Positions 25,248 to 33,211 are shown, counted from the stretch's first letter. The stretch is DNA of 39,166 nucleotides from Planctomycetota bacterium (GCA_026692705.1 JAPLOE010000227.1:1-39166); one strand, 5' to 3'. Notes: generated by a model not told the origin, from the sequence alone. A program made the numbers and translations.

Positions 25248-27977
25248 ATGCTTCGACACCTGCTGACCGTCTCGTTCCTGCTCTCGCTGGCCCTCGTTTC
25301 CAGCTCGGCGCCGCAGCAGGCCTATTTGAAGGCCTCGAACCCGGATACGGGCGATCACTTCGGCTCCACGCTGTCGATGGATGGCGACACGCTCGTCGTC
25401 GGCGCCCCGCGGGAGATGAGCGGCGCGGTCGGGATCAACGGAAACGCCTTCGACGACAGCCTGGTGGAGGCAGGCGCGGCCTATGTCTACGTCAGGACCG
25501 GCTCGGGCTGGTCGCTGCAGGCGTACATCAAGGCCTCCAATACCGGAGCGTACGACCAGTTTGGCCATTCCGTTGCGGTTTCGGGTGACACGCTCGTCGT
25601 GGGCGCTCCCCAGGAACGCAGCAATGCGACGGGCGTGAACGGAAATCAGGGCGACGACACTGCCTACAACTCCGGCGCGGCCTACGTGTTCGTCCGCAAC
25701 GGCGCAACGTGGACGCAGCAGGCCTACCTCAAGGCCTCGAACACGGACATCGCCGATTTCTTCGGCGAACGCGTCTCGATCGACGGTGACACGATCGTTG
25801 TGGGCGCACGGGCGGAGGACGGTACCGCGACCGGCGTGAATGGGTCGCAATCGAGCAACGGAAAGCAGCAATCGGGCGCAGCCTACGTGTTCGTGCGAAA
25901 TGGAACGACGTGGTCGCAGCAGGCCTACCTCAAGGCTTCGAACACGGATGCCGGCGACTACTTCGGATGTTCCGTCGCGATTTCAGGCGACACGATTGCG
26001 GTGGGCGCGCAGAGCGAGGCCAGTGCCGCGACTGGAGTGAACGGCAACCAGGCGGACAACAGTGTCGGAACCGCCGGCGCTGTCTACGTGTTCGTCCGCA
26101 ACGGCACGACGTGGGCGCAGCAGGCGTACATCAAGAGCTCCAACACGGAGACCCAGGACCTCTTCGGTTGCCAGCTTGCGCTCGATGGAGGCACGCTGGC
26201 CGTGAGCGCAGAGGACGACAGCGCCGCGACCGGCATCAACGGCGACCAGGCGGACAACTCGGCGCGGGATTCGGGCGCGGTCCACGTTTTCGTGCGATCG
26301 AGTGGCGGCAACTGGACGCAGCAGGCGTACATCAAGAGCGCCAACTCCGAGGAGAGGGATTTCTTCGGCGGCGGCCGTGTCGAACCAGCGCTCGCCCTGT
26401 CGGGCTCGACGCTGGTCGTGGGCGCCTCATTCGAGGACAGCGCCGCGCGAGGAGTCGATGGCGATCCGAACAGCAACTCGGCCATGTCCGCGGGCGCCGC
26501 GTACGTGTTCACGCGACACGGCTCGATCTGGCGCCAGTCCGCTTACGTCAAGGCCACCAACACCGATCCAGACGACAGGTTCGGTGTCTCCGTCGCACTC
26601 GATGGTCGAATTCTGGCCGTGGGTGCGCAGCTCGAGGCCGGCGGATCGAGTGGCGTCGGCGGTGACCAAGGCGACAACAGCGTGGGCTATTCAGGCGCAG
26701 CGTACGCCTACGGGCTCGACCTCGATCACGACGAATTCGTGCTCGCCGCCGGCGCCACCAAAATCGTCAAGCTCGATGCGTTCGATGGCCACCTGCTCGA
26801 CGCGAACTTCATCGTCGACGCGAACAGCGCCACGACCTACGACTTCCGACGCCCGTGGGACGCGGTGCAGGTCGGGGAACAGATCTGGATCACGGATGCC
26901 GATGCCGACTCGATCTTCCGTTTTGATCGGCACGGGCAGTGGATCGGCACCATCGGCCCAGTTGCGGGGCGGCTCGACGATCCGCGCGGCGCCTGCTTCG
27001 CCAACGGGACGGTCTACGTCGTCAACCGCGGTTCGAGCAACGCTGCGCTCGACAACTCCCTGACGCGCTTCACTCCTGATGGGCAGTGGCTCGGGGCCTT
27101 CGGCGTCTCGGGCTTCTTCGTCGAGCCCAGTGACGTACTCGAACGTTCGGGCGAGCTGCTCATCAGCCTGGAGCCCGACTTCGGCGGCCCGCGCATCGAC
27201 CGCCGCAGTTATCTCGGCGGCAACCTTGGAGCGTTCGTGAGCGCGACGTTCAATGGAACGCAGGTGGACAAGCCGCAGCAGCTCTCGCTCACCAGCACGA
27301 ACAACGTGCTGGCAGCAGGGTCGACGGGCCTCCGCGGCATCTACGAGTACTCGCAAGCGAACACGATCGCCGCGTTCCACTCGTTCGGGAGCGCGCTGTA
27401 CGGGGTCTTCGAGCTCGGGAACGGCGAGCGCCTGATCTCCGATCCCGCGATCAAGTCCCACGACAGCGCGAGCTCCGCAGTCACGGTCCTGCACAGCTCT
27501 GCCAACGCGCGTTCCTTCGGCTACTTCCGGTTTTCGAACGGCCCCACGATCTATTGCTCGGCAAGCACGTCGACCAACGGCTGCGTCGCGAGCATCGGTG
27601 CGTGGGGCTCCCCGAGCGTGGCTGCGTCCGAGGGCTATCAGATCACCGTGGCCGACGTCGAAGGACAGAAGCAGGGATTGATCTTCTACGGCCTCAGTGG
27701 CCCGAAGTCGTCGCTGTGGGCTCCGGGGAGCACGAGCTACCTGTGCGTGAAGTCGCCCACGCAACGCACGGTCGTGCAGAACAGCGGAGGAACCGCGGGC
27801 GCCTGCAACGGAACGTTGGTGCTGGATTTTCTGGACTACATCGCGAGCCACCCGGCAGCCATTGGCGCACCTCTGAACGCCGGTCAGGTCGTCTACACCC
27901 AAGCGTGGTTCCGCGATCCGGCGGCGCCCGGCACGACAAACCTGTCGAACGCACTGCATTTCACTTTGGCTCCGTGA
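25248..27977 (+). CDS. Secreted FG-GAP repeat protein, seven-bladed propeller plus NHL-like domain
   Basis: 909 residues from ATG 25248, where the signal peptide begins (MLRHLLTVSFLLSLALVSSS). Residues about 23-490 are seven tandem FG-GAP repeats, each opening with QQAY-[IL]-K-[AS]-SN and carrying DxFG, SGDT-[LI]-x-VGA, G-V-N-G-N-Q and SGAAYVFVR. Seven copies fit one closed beta-propeller, as in integrin alpha heads. Next is an NHL/SMP-like stretch (DLDHDEFVLAAGATKIVKLD, ITDADADSIFRFDRHGQWIG, PRGACFANGTVYVVNRG). From about residue 764 a Cys-containing module (IYCSASTSTNGCVASIG, LCVKSPTQR, ACNGTLVLDF) ends in QAWFRD and TNLSNA, resembling the end of the protein at 569-3040. Likely an exported adhesin or matrix protein. 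The calcium-binding DxDxDG of canonical FG-GAP is not kept. Confidence 0.9.
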   Translation: MLRHLLTVSFLLSLALVSSSAPQQAYLKASNPDTGDHFGSTLSMDGDTLVVGAPREMSGAVGINGNAFDDSLVEAGAAYVYVRTGSGWSLQAYIKASNTGAYDQFGHSVAVSGDTLVVGAPQERSNATGVNGNQGDDTAYNSGAAYVFVRNGATWTQQAYLKASNTDIADFFGERVSIDGDTIVVGARAEDGTATGVNGSQSSNGKQQSGAAYVFVRNGTTWSQQAYLKASNTDAGDYFGCSVAISGDTIAVGAQSEASAATGVNGNQADNSVGTAGAVYVFVRNGTTWAQQAYIKSSNTETQDLFGCQLALDGGTLAVSAEDDSAATGINGDQADNSARDSGAVHVFVRSSGGNWTQQAYIKSANSEERDFFGGGRVEPALALSGSTLVVGASFEDSAARGVDGDPNSNSAMSAGAAYVFTRHGSIWRQSAYVKATNTDPDDRFGVSVALDGRILAVGAQLEAGGSSGVGGDQGDNSVGYSGAAYAYGLDLDHDEFVLAAGATKIVKLDAFDGHLLDANFIVDANSATTYDFRRPWDAVQVGEQIWITDADADSIFRFDRHGQWIGTIGPVAGRLDDPRGACFANGTVYVVNRGSSNAALDNSLTRFTPDGQWLGAFGVSGFFVEPSDVLERSGELLISLEPDFGGPRIDRRSYLGGNLGAFVSATFNGTQVDKPQQLSLTSTNNVLAAGSTGLRGIYEYSQANTIAAFHSFGSALYGVFELGNGERLISDPAIKSHDSASSAVTVLHSSANARSFGYFRFSNGPTIYCSASTSTNGCVASIGAWGSPSVAASEGYQITVADVEGQKQGLIFYGLSGPKSSLWAPGSTSYLCVKSPTQRTVVQNSGGTAGACNGTLVLDFLDYIASHPAAIGAPLNAGQVVYTQAWFRDPAAPGTTNLSNALHFTLAP
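25314..26735 (+). repeat. Coding tandem repeat, 7 copies with a 201-bp period
   Basis: Repeat units start at 25314, 25515, 25716, 25917, 26118 and 26319, exactly 201 bases (67 codons) apart; the seventh starts at 26535, 216 bases after the sixth, owing to five extra codons. Units are diverged but recognisable. They encode the FG-GAP blades. Confidence 0.92.
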
Positions 27978-27996
27978 AGCGCGAGGTTCCGCTCGA

Positions 27997-28070
27997 CGCC
28001 GCAACCCTGCGCTCGTCCGCGCCATGAAGCGCCTCGAGCCCTTCCCCGGCTGGCCGACGAGCAACCGCCG
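27997..28070 (+). pseudogene. 5' remnant of an alkA paralogue
   Basis: About 70 bases match the start of the intact glycosylase gene (20239-20310), with few differences; 28009-28062 differs at about seven positions. In the alkA frame it reads RNPALVRAMKRLEPFPGWPT against RDPALGRAMKRLEPYPGFPT. Homology stops at about 28070, before the catalytic core. Together with 29149-29195 it brackets foreign sequence. Confidence 0.85.
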
Positions 28071-28188
28071 GCGCCGCCGGACATCCGTCCGCACATCCCT
28101 CGACCCTGCCGCAGCGCGCGTCGGCAAGCTACGATCGCGAGCTTCACCCCGCCGCCCGCTCTCTGCAGTTCAAGGTCACTCCAGCACC

Positions 28189-29093
28189 ATGCCCCCGTTC
28201 CCGACTCTCACCGCAGGCACCGTCGACGAGCTGTTCAACCTCTCCAAGGGACACCCGGTGTTCCGCGTGACGATGGTGACCGGCCAGGAATTCGTGATCA
28301 AGGCCGACTCGCGCGGCTCGATGGGGTCGGGCGCCGGTGCCTTCGCGAAATTCGACGCGACGCTGGGCTGGAACTCGCGCATCTGCGTCAGTGCGCCAGC
28401 AAGGTGAAGCCCGCGACCGAGATTGGCCCGTTCCAGGCCAACGTCATGGGCGACGCCAACTTCTGGTACAAAATGCCGGTGCTGGCCCTGAAGACGGCGC
28501 AGGGCATGTTCGACAAGGGCGAGGGCGAATTCCTGCGCAAGACGTTCAAGAACGAGAAGAACCTCGTCAAGCTGGGCAAGATCGCCGCCGTCGACGTCTT
28601 CATCGGCAACAAGGACCGCTTCGACGAAGAGGGCAACGTCGCCAACCTCGGCAACATCTTTTTCGCGAAGAAGCGGGGCTTGCTCGGCTCCTCCTTCACC
28701 CCGATCGGTCTCGATTTCTGGGACGGATTCAAGGAGGACATGAACATGACCCTGACCGCGTCGCGCTGGGACATGCTCAGGCAGACCCAGGGGGTGGCCA
28801 CGGGTTCGCACATGGAGAGTGAATTCAAGAAGCGCATGCGCATCCTCATCGACCCCAGCGTGATGAGGACGTTCGCGACGAACACGATCGTGACCCTCAA
28901 CGACGACCTCATCCGCAACAAGGTCACGGCGATCGACACTTCGAAGGTGAAGTACATCACGGCCATGGCCAGCGGCATCGCCGAGGGCTCGGCCTCGATC
29001 CAGAAGTACCTCAAGGCTCAGGTCGCCAAGGGCGGCATGGGCGCCATCCCGCCCGGCGCCCTCTACCGAGCCCAGCTGCTCAAGTGGTTCTAA
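28189..29093 (+). pseudogene. Actin-fragmin-kinase-like protein kinase, interrupted by a one-base frame break
   Basis: ATG 28189 opens a frame that reads a kinase-like N-lobe (VFRVTMVTGQEFVIKAD, K38 as possible ATP-binding Lys) and stops at 28407. From about 28368 the frame one base earlier continues without interruption (LELAHLRQCASKVKPATEIG) to 29093. A single missing base in or next to GGG at 28365-28367 would join them into about 301 residues. The second part has a catalytic loop pattern of AFK-like/PI3K-like kinases: AAVDVFIGNKDRF (Asp codon 28593), NVANLGNIFF, and IGLDFW (metal-binding Asp codon 28713). GTGA at 28404-28407 could instead let the second half start separately, but it would lack the N-lobe. 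It sits between two alkA remnants. Substrate unknown; real inactivation or sequencing error cannot be separated here. Confidence 0.6.
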
Positions 29094-29148
29094 ATCACCG
29101 CTTGTCCAGGCGCGCCGCGCGAGAGCAACTCGCGGCGCGCTGAGTCGG

Positions 29149-29195
29149 GCGTCGCGAGCTGGTACCTCTGGCGCCTCGTCGACTCCGCCAAGAAG
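29149..29195 (+). pseudogene. 3' remnant of an alkA paralogue (47-bp repeat, copy 2)
   Basis: Forty-seven bases identical to 20772-20818 of the intact glycosylase gene, reading VASWYLWRLVDSAKK and then diverging into CVW. It lies 125 bases before the second HEAT gene, just as the intact alkA precedes the first HEAT gene by 111 bases. This shows that the alkA-HEAT block was duplicated as a unit. Confidence 0.92.
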
Positions 29196-29319
29196 TGCGT
29201 GTGGGCTCCGCTCGGCAGCGACTGGCGCGCCCTTCGAAGTCGAGCCATGCTCACGGCCCGTGCGACGGTGGAACCCGAGAGGACCCCAGGGGTCCGCTCT
29301 TTTCCGTCAGGACAGCCTC

Positions 29320-30744
29320 ATGTCGAGCATGCTGCAAAGACTCGTTTGCGCACTGGCCTGCGCCCTTTTCTCTGGACGGCTCTCCGCGCAAGAGACGGCC
29401 CCTACGGTTGTGGCCGATGAGTTGCGCCGCGCGGTGGCGGAGATGCGCAAGTTGCCCGTCCGGGTACCGGACGAGGAACTCGAGGAACGCAACCGGAGGG
29501 TCGACGCGGCGTGGGACACGCTCCTTGCCGCGAAGGAGGCTGGAGTCGCGGCGCTGCTCGAGGAAGCGGCGAAGCTCGATGCTTCGAAGGAGAAGGACGA
29601 CAAATTCAAGCTCGGTGCCGCGGCGGTCATCTGGGAGATCGGCAAGTTCGATCATGCGCGTGACGTCGCCGCGCTTTGGCACGGCAGCGACCTCGCGCTG
29701 TTCTACAACTACGTGTTCTACCCGGCTCTGGAGTCCGCGTTCGACGGCGACGAACGCGCACTGCCGATGCTCACGGAGGTTCTGCACGACCAGAGCGGCA
29801 CCGTGTTCTTCGACGCGCATTCGATGACGGTGCAATGGCCCGAGACACACCGCTTCCTTTGGGGTCCGATGGGCCGCAAGGCTGTGCCGACGCTCGAGAA
29901 AGTCCTCGAGACCGAGAAGGATCCGGTGGCGCTCTCGTCCGCGATCACGCTGCTCGCCGACCATTGGGACGTCGCGCTGCTGCCTCGCTTGCGCAGCATC
30001 GCGAGCGACACGAAGCATGGCGGCCGCTTCGCCGCACTTCGCGCTTTGGGAGCTTTCGGCCACCCCGACGATTTCGAACTGCTCATCGGCGCGCTCAAGG
30101 ACGCCGAGGGCCAGAACGGCATCTTCCTGCTCCGGGGCCTGAGCCTGTACGGAGACCTCCGCACGGCTCCAAGCGTGATTCCCCTCACGAAGAGCGCGGA
30201 CCCGGAGCTGCGTCGCAATGCGTTCACCACGCTCTGCATGCTGCCGACACTCGATGGCCTGGATGCCCTCGAAGCCGCCCTGAAGATCGAGGACGAGGAG
30301 ACGAAGCAGGGGTTTGGCGAGGAAATGACCCTGTTCGGTCTCTCGTCCGTGACGATGAACGAATGTCTCGGCCAGGGTCGCGAGGCTCGCGCGAAGTCGA
30401 TTGCCTCGGCTCGCGCACAAGCGCAGCGTCGAAGCCTTCCAAGGGGCAGCTCTCGCGTGCTGACGCGCGAGGAGATCGAGACCACGTGCAAGCAGTGGAT
30501 CAAGGACGGGCGGTTGGATTCCGCTTCATTCACTTCCCACCATGTCCTGTCCCAGGCCACGCTGGCCGACGTTGCGCTGTTGGTCGACGTTCGTGGTTCG
30601 CTCTTCCGCCGCCTCTCCGATGAGTGCCTCTACGAGGTCGGCGACATCGACACGGCCCTGTCCCGCATCGTGCGATCGCAATATCGAGTCGAGCTTGGCC
30701 CCTGCGATCGCGTGACGCCGCTTCCGGCCCCGCGCGACAAGTAG
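29320..30744 (+). CDS. Secreted HEAT-repeat-like protein, copy 2
   Basis: 474 residues from ATG 29320, preceded by an AGGA about seven bases upstream and followed by a signal peptide (MSSMLQRLVCALACALFSGR, cleavage near LSAQE). It is homologous end to end with the protein at 20939-22360: ELRRAVAEMRKLP, RVDAAWDTLLAAKEAGVAAL, DKFKLGAAAVIWEIGKFDH, RFLWGPMGRKAVPTLEKVLE, FGHPDDFELLIGALKD and LFRRLSDECLYEVGDIDTAL. DNA identity is very high in parts (29902-29942 identical to 21509-21549), whereas the signal peptide and the middle have diverged. The unequal pattern fits an old duplication with local gene conversion or strong constraint. No catalytic residues are recognised. Its upstream region carries the alkA remnant instead of an intact glycosylase. 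Confidence 0.9.
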   Translation: MSSMLQRLVCALACALFSGRLSAQETAPTVVADELRRAVAEMRKLPVRVPDEELEERNRRVDAAWDTLLAAKEAGVAALLEEAAKLDASKEKDDKFKLGAAAVIWEIGKFDHARDVAALWHGSDLALFYNYVFYPALESAFDGDERALPMLTEVLHDQSGTVFFDAHSMTVQWPETHRFLWGPMGRKAVPTLEKVLETEKDPVALSSAITLLADHWDVALLPRLRSIASDTKHGGRFAALRALGAFGHPDDFELLIGALKDAEGQNGIFLLRGLSLYGDLRTAPSVIPLTKSADPELRRNAFTTLCMLPTLDGLDALEAALKIEDEETKQGFGEEMTLFGLSSVTMNECLGQGREARAKSIASARAQAQRRSLPRGSSRVLTREEIETTCKQWIKDGRLDSASFTSHHVLSQATLADVALLVDVRGSLFRRLSDECLYEVGDIDTALSRIVRSQYRVELGPCDRVTPLPAPRDK

Positions 30745-30793
30745 CCGAGGCCACGGCGCTCGCGGCGCGCGCTGCTCGTTCCCTCATTTCGTC

Positions 30794-30822
30794 GCGTGTC
30801 ATCCGGCGAAGCCGGCGCACGC
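30794..30822. terminator. Weak hairpin between convergent HEAT and OYE genes
   Basis: GCGTG (30794-30798) and CACGC (30818-30822) enclose a tight CCGGC-GAA-GCCGG hairpin (30803-30815). There is no clear T tract on either side. It is the only structure in the 87-base gap between the stops at 30744 and 30832. Confidence 0.3.
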
Positions 30823-30831
30823 CGAAGGCGA

Positions 30832-32037
30832 TCAGCCGCGCGTTTCCGGAAGTGCCCAGGCGTACTCGCGTGCGATCGGCGGCGGCGTTCCGGGCTTCAG
30901 CGCGACCCAGGCGCGCAGCGGCCAGTGCGGATCGCGCAGGAGCTCGCGGCCCATCAGGACCAGATCGGCGCGACCCTCGGCGACGATCGTGTCGGCCTGC
31001 GCGGGTTCGGTGATCAGGCCGACGGCGCCCGTTGCGATGCCGGCTTCGCGCCGGATCCGCTCGGCCAGCGCCACCTGATAGCCGGGACCGACGGGAATCT
31101 GCGCCGAACGCGAGGCTCCGCCGCTCGAGCAGTCGATCAGGTCGACGCCGACCTGCGCGAGGCGACGCGAGGCCTCGACCGAGTCGTCGAGCGTCCAGCC
31201 GCCGTCGGTCCAGTCGGTGCACGACAGACGCACGAGCAGCGGGACGTCCTCGGGCAACGCCGCGCGCACGTCGCGGGCCGTGTCGAGCAGGAACCGCACC
31301 CGGTTGTCGAACGAGCCACCGTACTCGTCCTTGCGCTCGTTCATCAGCGGCGAGAGGAAGCTGTGGCCGAGGTAGCCGTGCGCGAAGTGGAGCTCGACCA
31401 CGCGGAAGCCAGCGGCGATCGAACGCCGTGCGGCCGCCACGAAGGAGGCGCGGATCCGCTCGATCTCCGCCACCGTCAGCTCGTGCGGCACTGACCCGTC
31501 CTGTCCGTAGCGCTTCGCACTGGGGCCCACCGGCATCCAACCGCCCTCTTCCGGCGTCACGAAGGCGTTCGGTGTCGGATGGAGCGGCCGATGGCGCGAC
31601 GCCTTGACGCCCGCGTGCGCGAGCTGGATCCCCGGCACAGCGCCGTACCGGCTCGCGAACTCCGTCACCTTGCGCAGCGCGGGCACGTGCTCGTCCTTCC
31701 AGATCCCGAGGCAGTTCGGCGTGATGCGCCCCTCGGGCTCGACCCCCGTCGCCTCCGCGATCAGAAGCCCGACGCCGCCGACCGCACGAGCCGCGTGGTG
31801 CGCGACGTGCCACTCGTTCGCGAAACCGTCGTCGCTCGAGTACTGGCACATCGGCGACATCGCGATGCGATTGCGCAAGGTCACGCCGCGGAGCTTGAGA
31901 GGCGTGAAGAGGCTCGACCCGCTCGACGGGACGCTCGCCTTGGACGCCGACCCGGGTTCCTGCGCCACCGTTGTCGCTGCCGCCACTCCGGCCGCGAGCG
32001 CCGTCCGACAGAAGATTCGTCGATCCATGCTGCCCAT
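30832..32037 (-). CDS. Old Yellow Enzyme (YqjM-like NADH:flavin oxidoreductase) with an export signal
   Basis: 401 residues from ATG 32037; ATG 32028 is an alternative that begins at the same signal. GAAGGG upstream acts as a Shine-Dalgarno sequence. A twin-arginine-like leader (MDRRIFCRTALAAGVAAATT) precedes a full FMN-binding TIM barrel: LFTPLKLRGVTLRNRIAMSP, MCQYSSDDG with the YqjM-type regulatory Cys, HVAHHAARAVGGVGLLIAEA, PGIQLAHAGVKAS, VELHFAHGYLGHSFLSPL, DEYGGSFDNRVRF and LVLMGRELLRDPHW. These enzymes reduce activated C=C bonds of enals, enones and nitro compounds with NAD(P)H. Family members are normally cytosolic, so an export signal is odd. TAGGCT lies about 40 bases upstream (near 32081) as a possible -10 box. 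The 230-base stretch 32038-32267 holds no gene. Confidence 0.93.
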   Translation of the reverse strand: MGSMDRRIFCRTALAAGVAAATTVAQEPGSASKASVPSSGSSLFTPLKLRGVTLRNRIAMSPMCQYSSDDGFANEWHVAHHAARAVGGVGLLIAEATGVEPEGRITPNCLGIWKDEHVPALRKVTEFASRYGAVPGIQLAHAGVKASRHRPLHPTPNAFVTPEEGGWMPVGPSAKRYGQDGSVPHELTVAEIERIRASFVAAARRSIAAGFRVVELHFAHGYLGHSFLSPLMNERKDEYGGSFDNRVRFLLDTARDVRAALPEDVPLLVRLSCTDWTDGGWTLDDSVEASRRLAQVGVDLIDCSSGGASRSAQIPVGPGYQVALAERIRREAGIATGAVGLITEPAQADTIVAEGRADLVLMGRELLRDPHWPLRAWVALKPGTPPPIAREYAWALPETRG

Positions 32038-32267
32038 CCCTTCAGGTTCCGCGCCGGAACATCACCGGCGTGCGGAAGCCTACCTCTTGGTCACACGCGT
32101 TCGGCACGCTCGTGGCCACGACTTCCAGCTCGAGAGAGCGTGTCGCGAAGTTGCGTGAGGGCTGAATCGACCGAAATCGGCTTTCCGTCAGGGCCAGAAG
32201 CTCACGGTGCGACTGCGGTCCTAAGCGTCCTCTGGGTTTGCGCGCGCGGCAACAGGAGCGCTGGAAG

Positions 32268-33170
32268 TCATGAGCGCGCGAAGGCGCGCAAGGTGGCGTC
32301 GCGGGCACGTTGGGCGTGCGGCGGGAGGTTGTCGACGACGGCGAGGAGGGAGTGCAGCGCGCGCAGGGTGTGCGAGATGTTCTCGGCGATGGCGAGGTTC
32401 GTCGCCGCGAAGGGTTGAGCGTCGCGGGCGCGTGAGCGGGTCTCGGCGAGGCGCTCGAGGAAAGCTTCGAAGGCGACTTCGTCGTGCTCGGGCCGCAGGA
32501 TCACGGCCGCGAGCGTGCGCGCCAGGCGTTCGTCCTCGCCCATCGAGAAGCCGCGCTCCATCGGAGTCGCGAGGCGACGCTCGACAGCGTCGAGGATCTG
32601 GTTCAGGCCGGCCGCGTCGACGTGCGGGTTGCGAGCGAGGAACTTGAGCAGGTCCGCGGTGTGCGCGACGGAGTGGATCCAGCCGAGCTTGGGATCCCAG
32701 TCACGCAGGTCCTGTTCGCGTGCGCTGTAGTCGAGGGCGTGTTCGAGCAAGCCGCGGACTTCCTGCTCAGCGAGGAACGGCGTCTGCAGGTCGCGCGCGG
32801 CGATCAGCGAGAGCGAGAGCGCCGAGAAGGAACGCAGCAGCACGCTGTCGTCGCCTTTCGAGCCGAGCTCGCGCTCGAGATTCGCCGTCCAGCGCCGCAC
32901 GAGCTCGCGCAGCTCGTCGGGATCGAGCAGCTTCTGGCGCACGACCCAGTTCGCGGTGATGCCGTAGGCGCAGTCGTCGCGCAGCACGGGATCCGGCGAG
33001 CCGAGCAGCTCGGAAAGCTCGAGCGTCAGCTCAAAAGCGCTCTCGCCCGCAGGGACCGTCCCCGCTGCGGCGATTGCGCTCCAATCACGCGTCGCGACCG
33101 GCGCGGGATCGACTTCGATCGACGCGCACGACGAGAGGACCAGCAGCAGCGAAACGAACGTGAGGCGCAT
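32268..33170 (-). CDS. DUF2785 family lipoprotein
   Basis: 300 residues from ATG 33170, which begins a lipoprotein leader (MRLTFVSLLLVLSSC). The mature part is all-helical and matches DUF2785 from memory: LTLELSELLGSPDPVLRDDC, YGITANWVV, LLDPDELRELVRRW, SVLLRSFSALSLSLIAARDL, TPFLAEQEVRGLLEHALDYS, REQDLRDWDPKLGWIHSVAH, TADLLKFLARNPHVD and AVERRLATP. The GWIHSVAHTADL segment with two histidines is the family's most conserved part. Typical DUF2785 proteins are cytosolic, so lipid anchoring would place this one in the periplasm. Function unknown. A TACGCT box lies 7 bases upstream of the start (33178-33183). It follows the small membrane-protein gene on the same strand by 41 bases. Confidence 0.88.
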   Translation of the reverse strand: MRLTFVSLLLVLSSCASIEVDPAPVATRDWSAIAAAGTVPAGESAFELTLELSELLGSPDPVLRDDCAYGITANWVVRQKLLDPDELRELVRRWTANLERELGSKGDDSVLLRSFSALSLSLIAARDLQTPFLAEQEVRGLLEHALDYSAREQDLRDWDPKLGWIHSVAHTADLLKFLARNPHVDAAGLNQILDAVERRLATPMERGFSMGEDERLARTLAAVILRPEHDEVAFEAFLERLAETRSRARDAQPFAATNLAIAENISHTLRALHSLLAVVDNLPPHAQRARDATLRAFARS

Positions 33171-33177
33171 GGCGCGG

Positions 33178-33183
33178 AGCGTA
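33178..33183 (-). promoter_or_regulatory. TACGCT -10-like box before the DUF2785 gene
   Basis: TACGCT on the minus strand ends 7 bases before ATG 33170 and there is no Shine-Dalgarno sequence. The position again implies a leaderless transcript. No -35 is evident. Confidence 0.4.
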
Positions 33184-33211
33184 GCGACCGGCGATCCGCC
33201 CTGCGCCTCGC

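Noticed and set aside
25314-26735. CRISPR array or non-coding satellite
   Set aside because: The 201-bp units are in frame, diverged, and encode FG-GAP blades.
28024-28407. 127-residue gene starting at ATG 28024
   Set aside because: It is a chance in-frame join of the alkA remnant with the kinase N-lobe; the middle is a low-complexity Arg/Ser stretch.
28404-29093. Independent gene starting at GTG 28404
   Set aside because: The conserved pattern continues upstream of it in the same frame to about 28368 and then in the other frame, so it looks like half of one broken gene.
27978-29319. Insertion sequence or prophage at the alkA remnant
   Set aside because: No transposase, integrase, terminal repeats or target duplication could be found.
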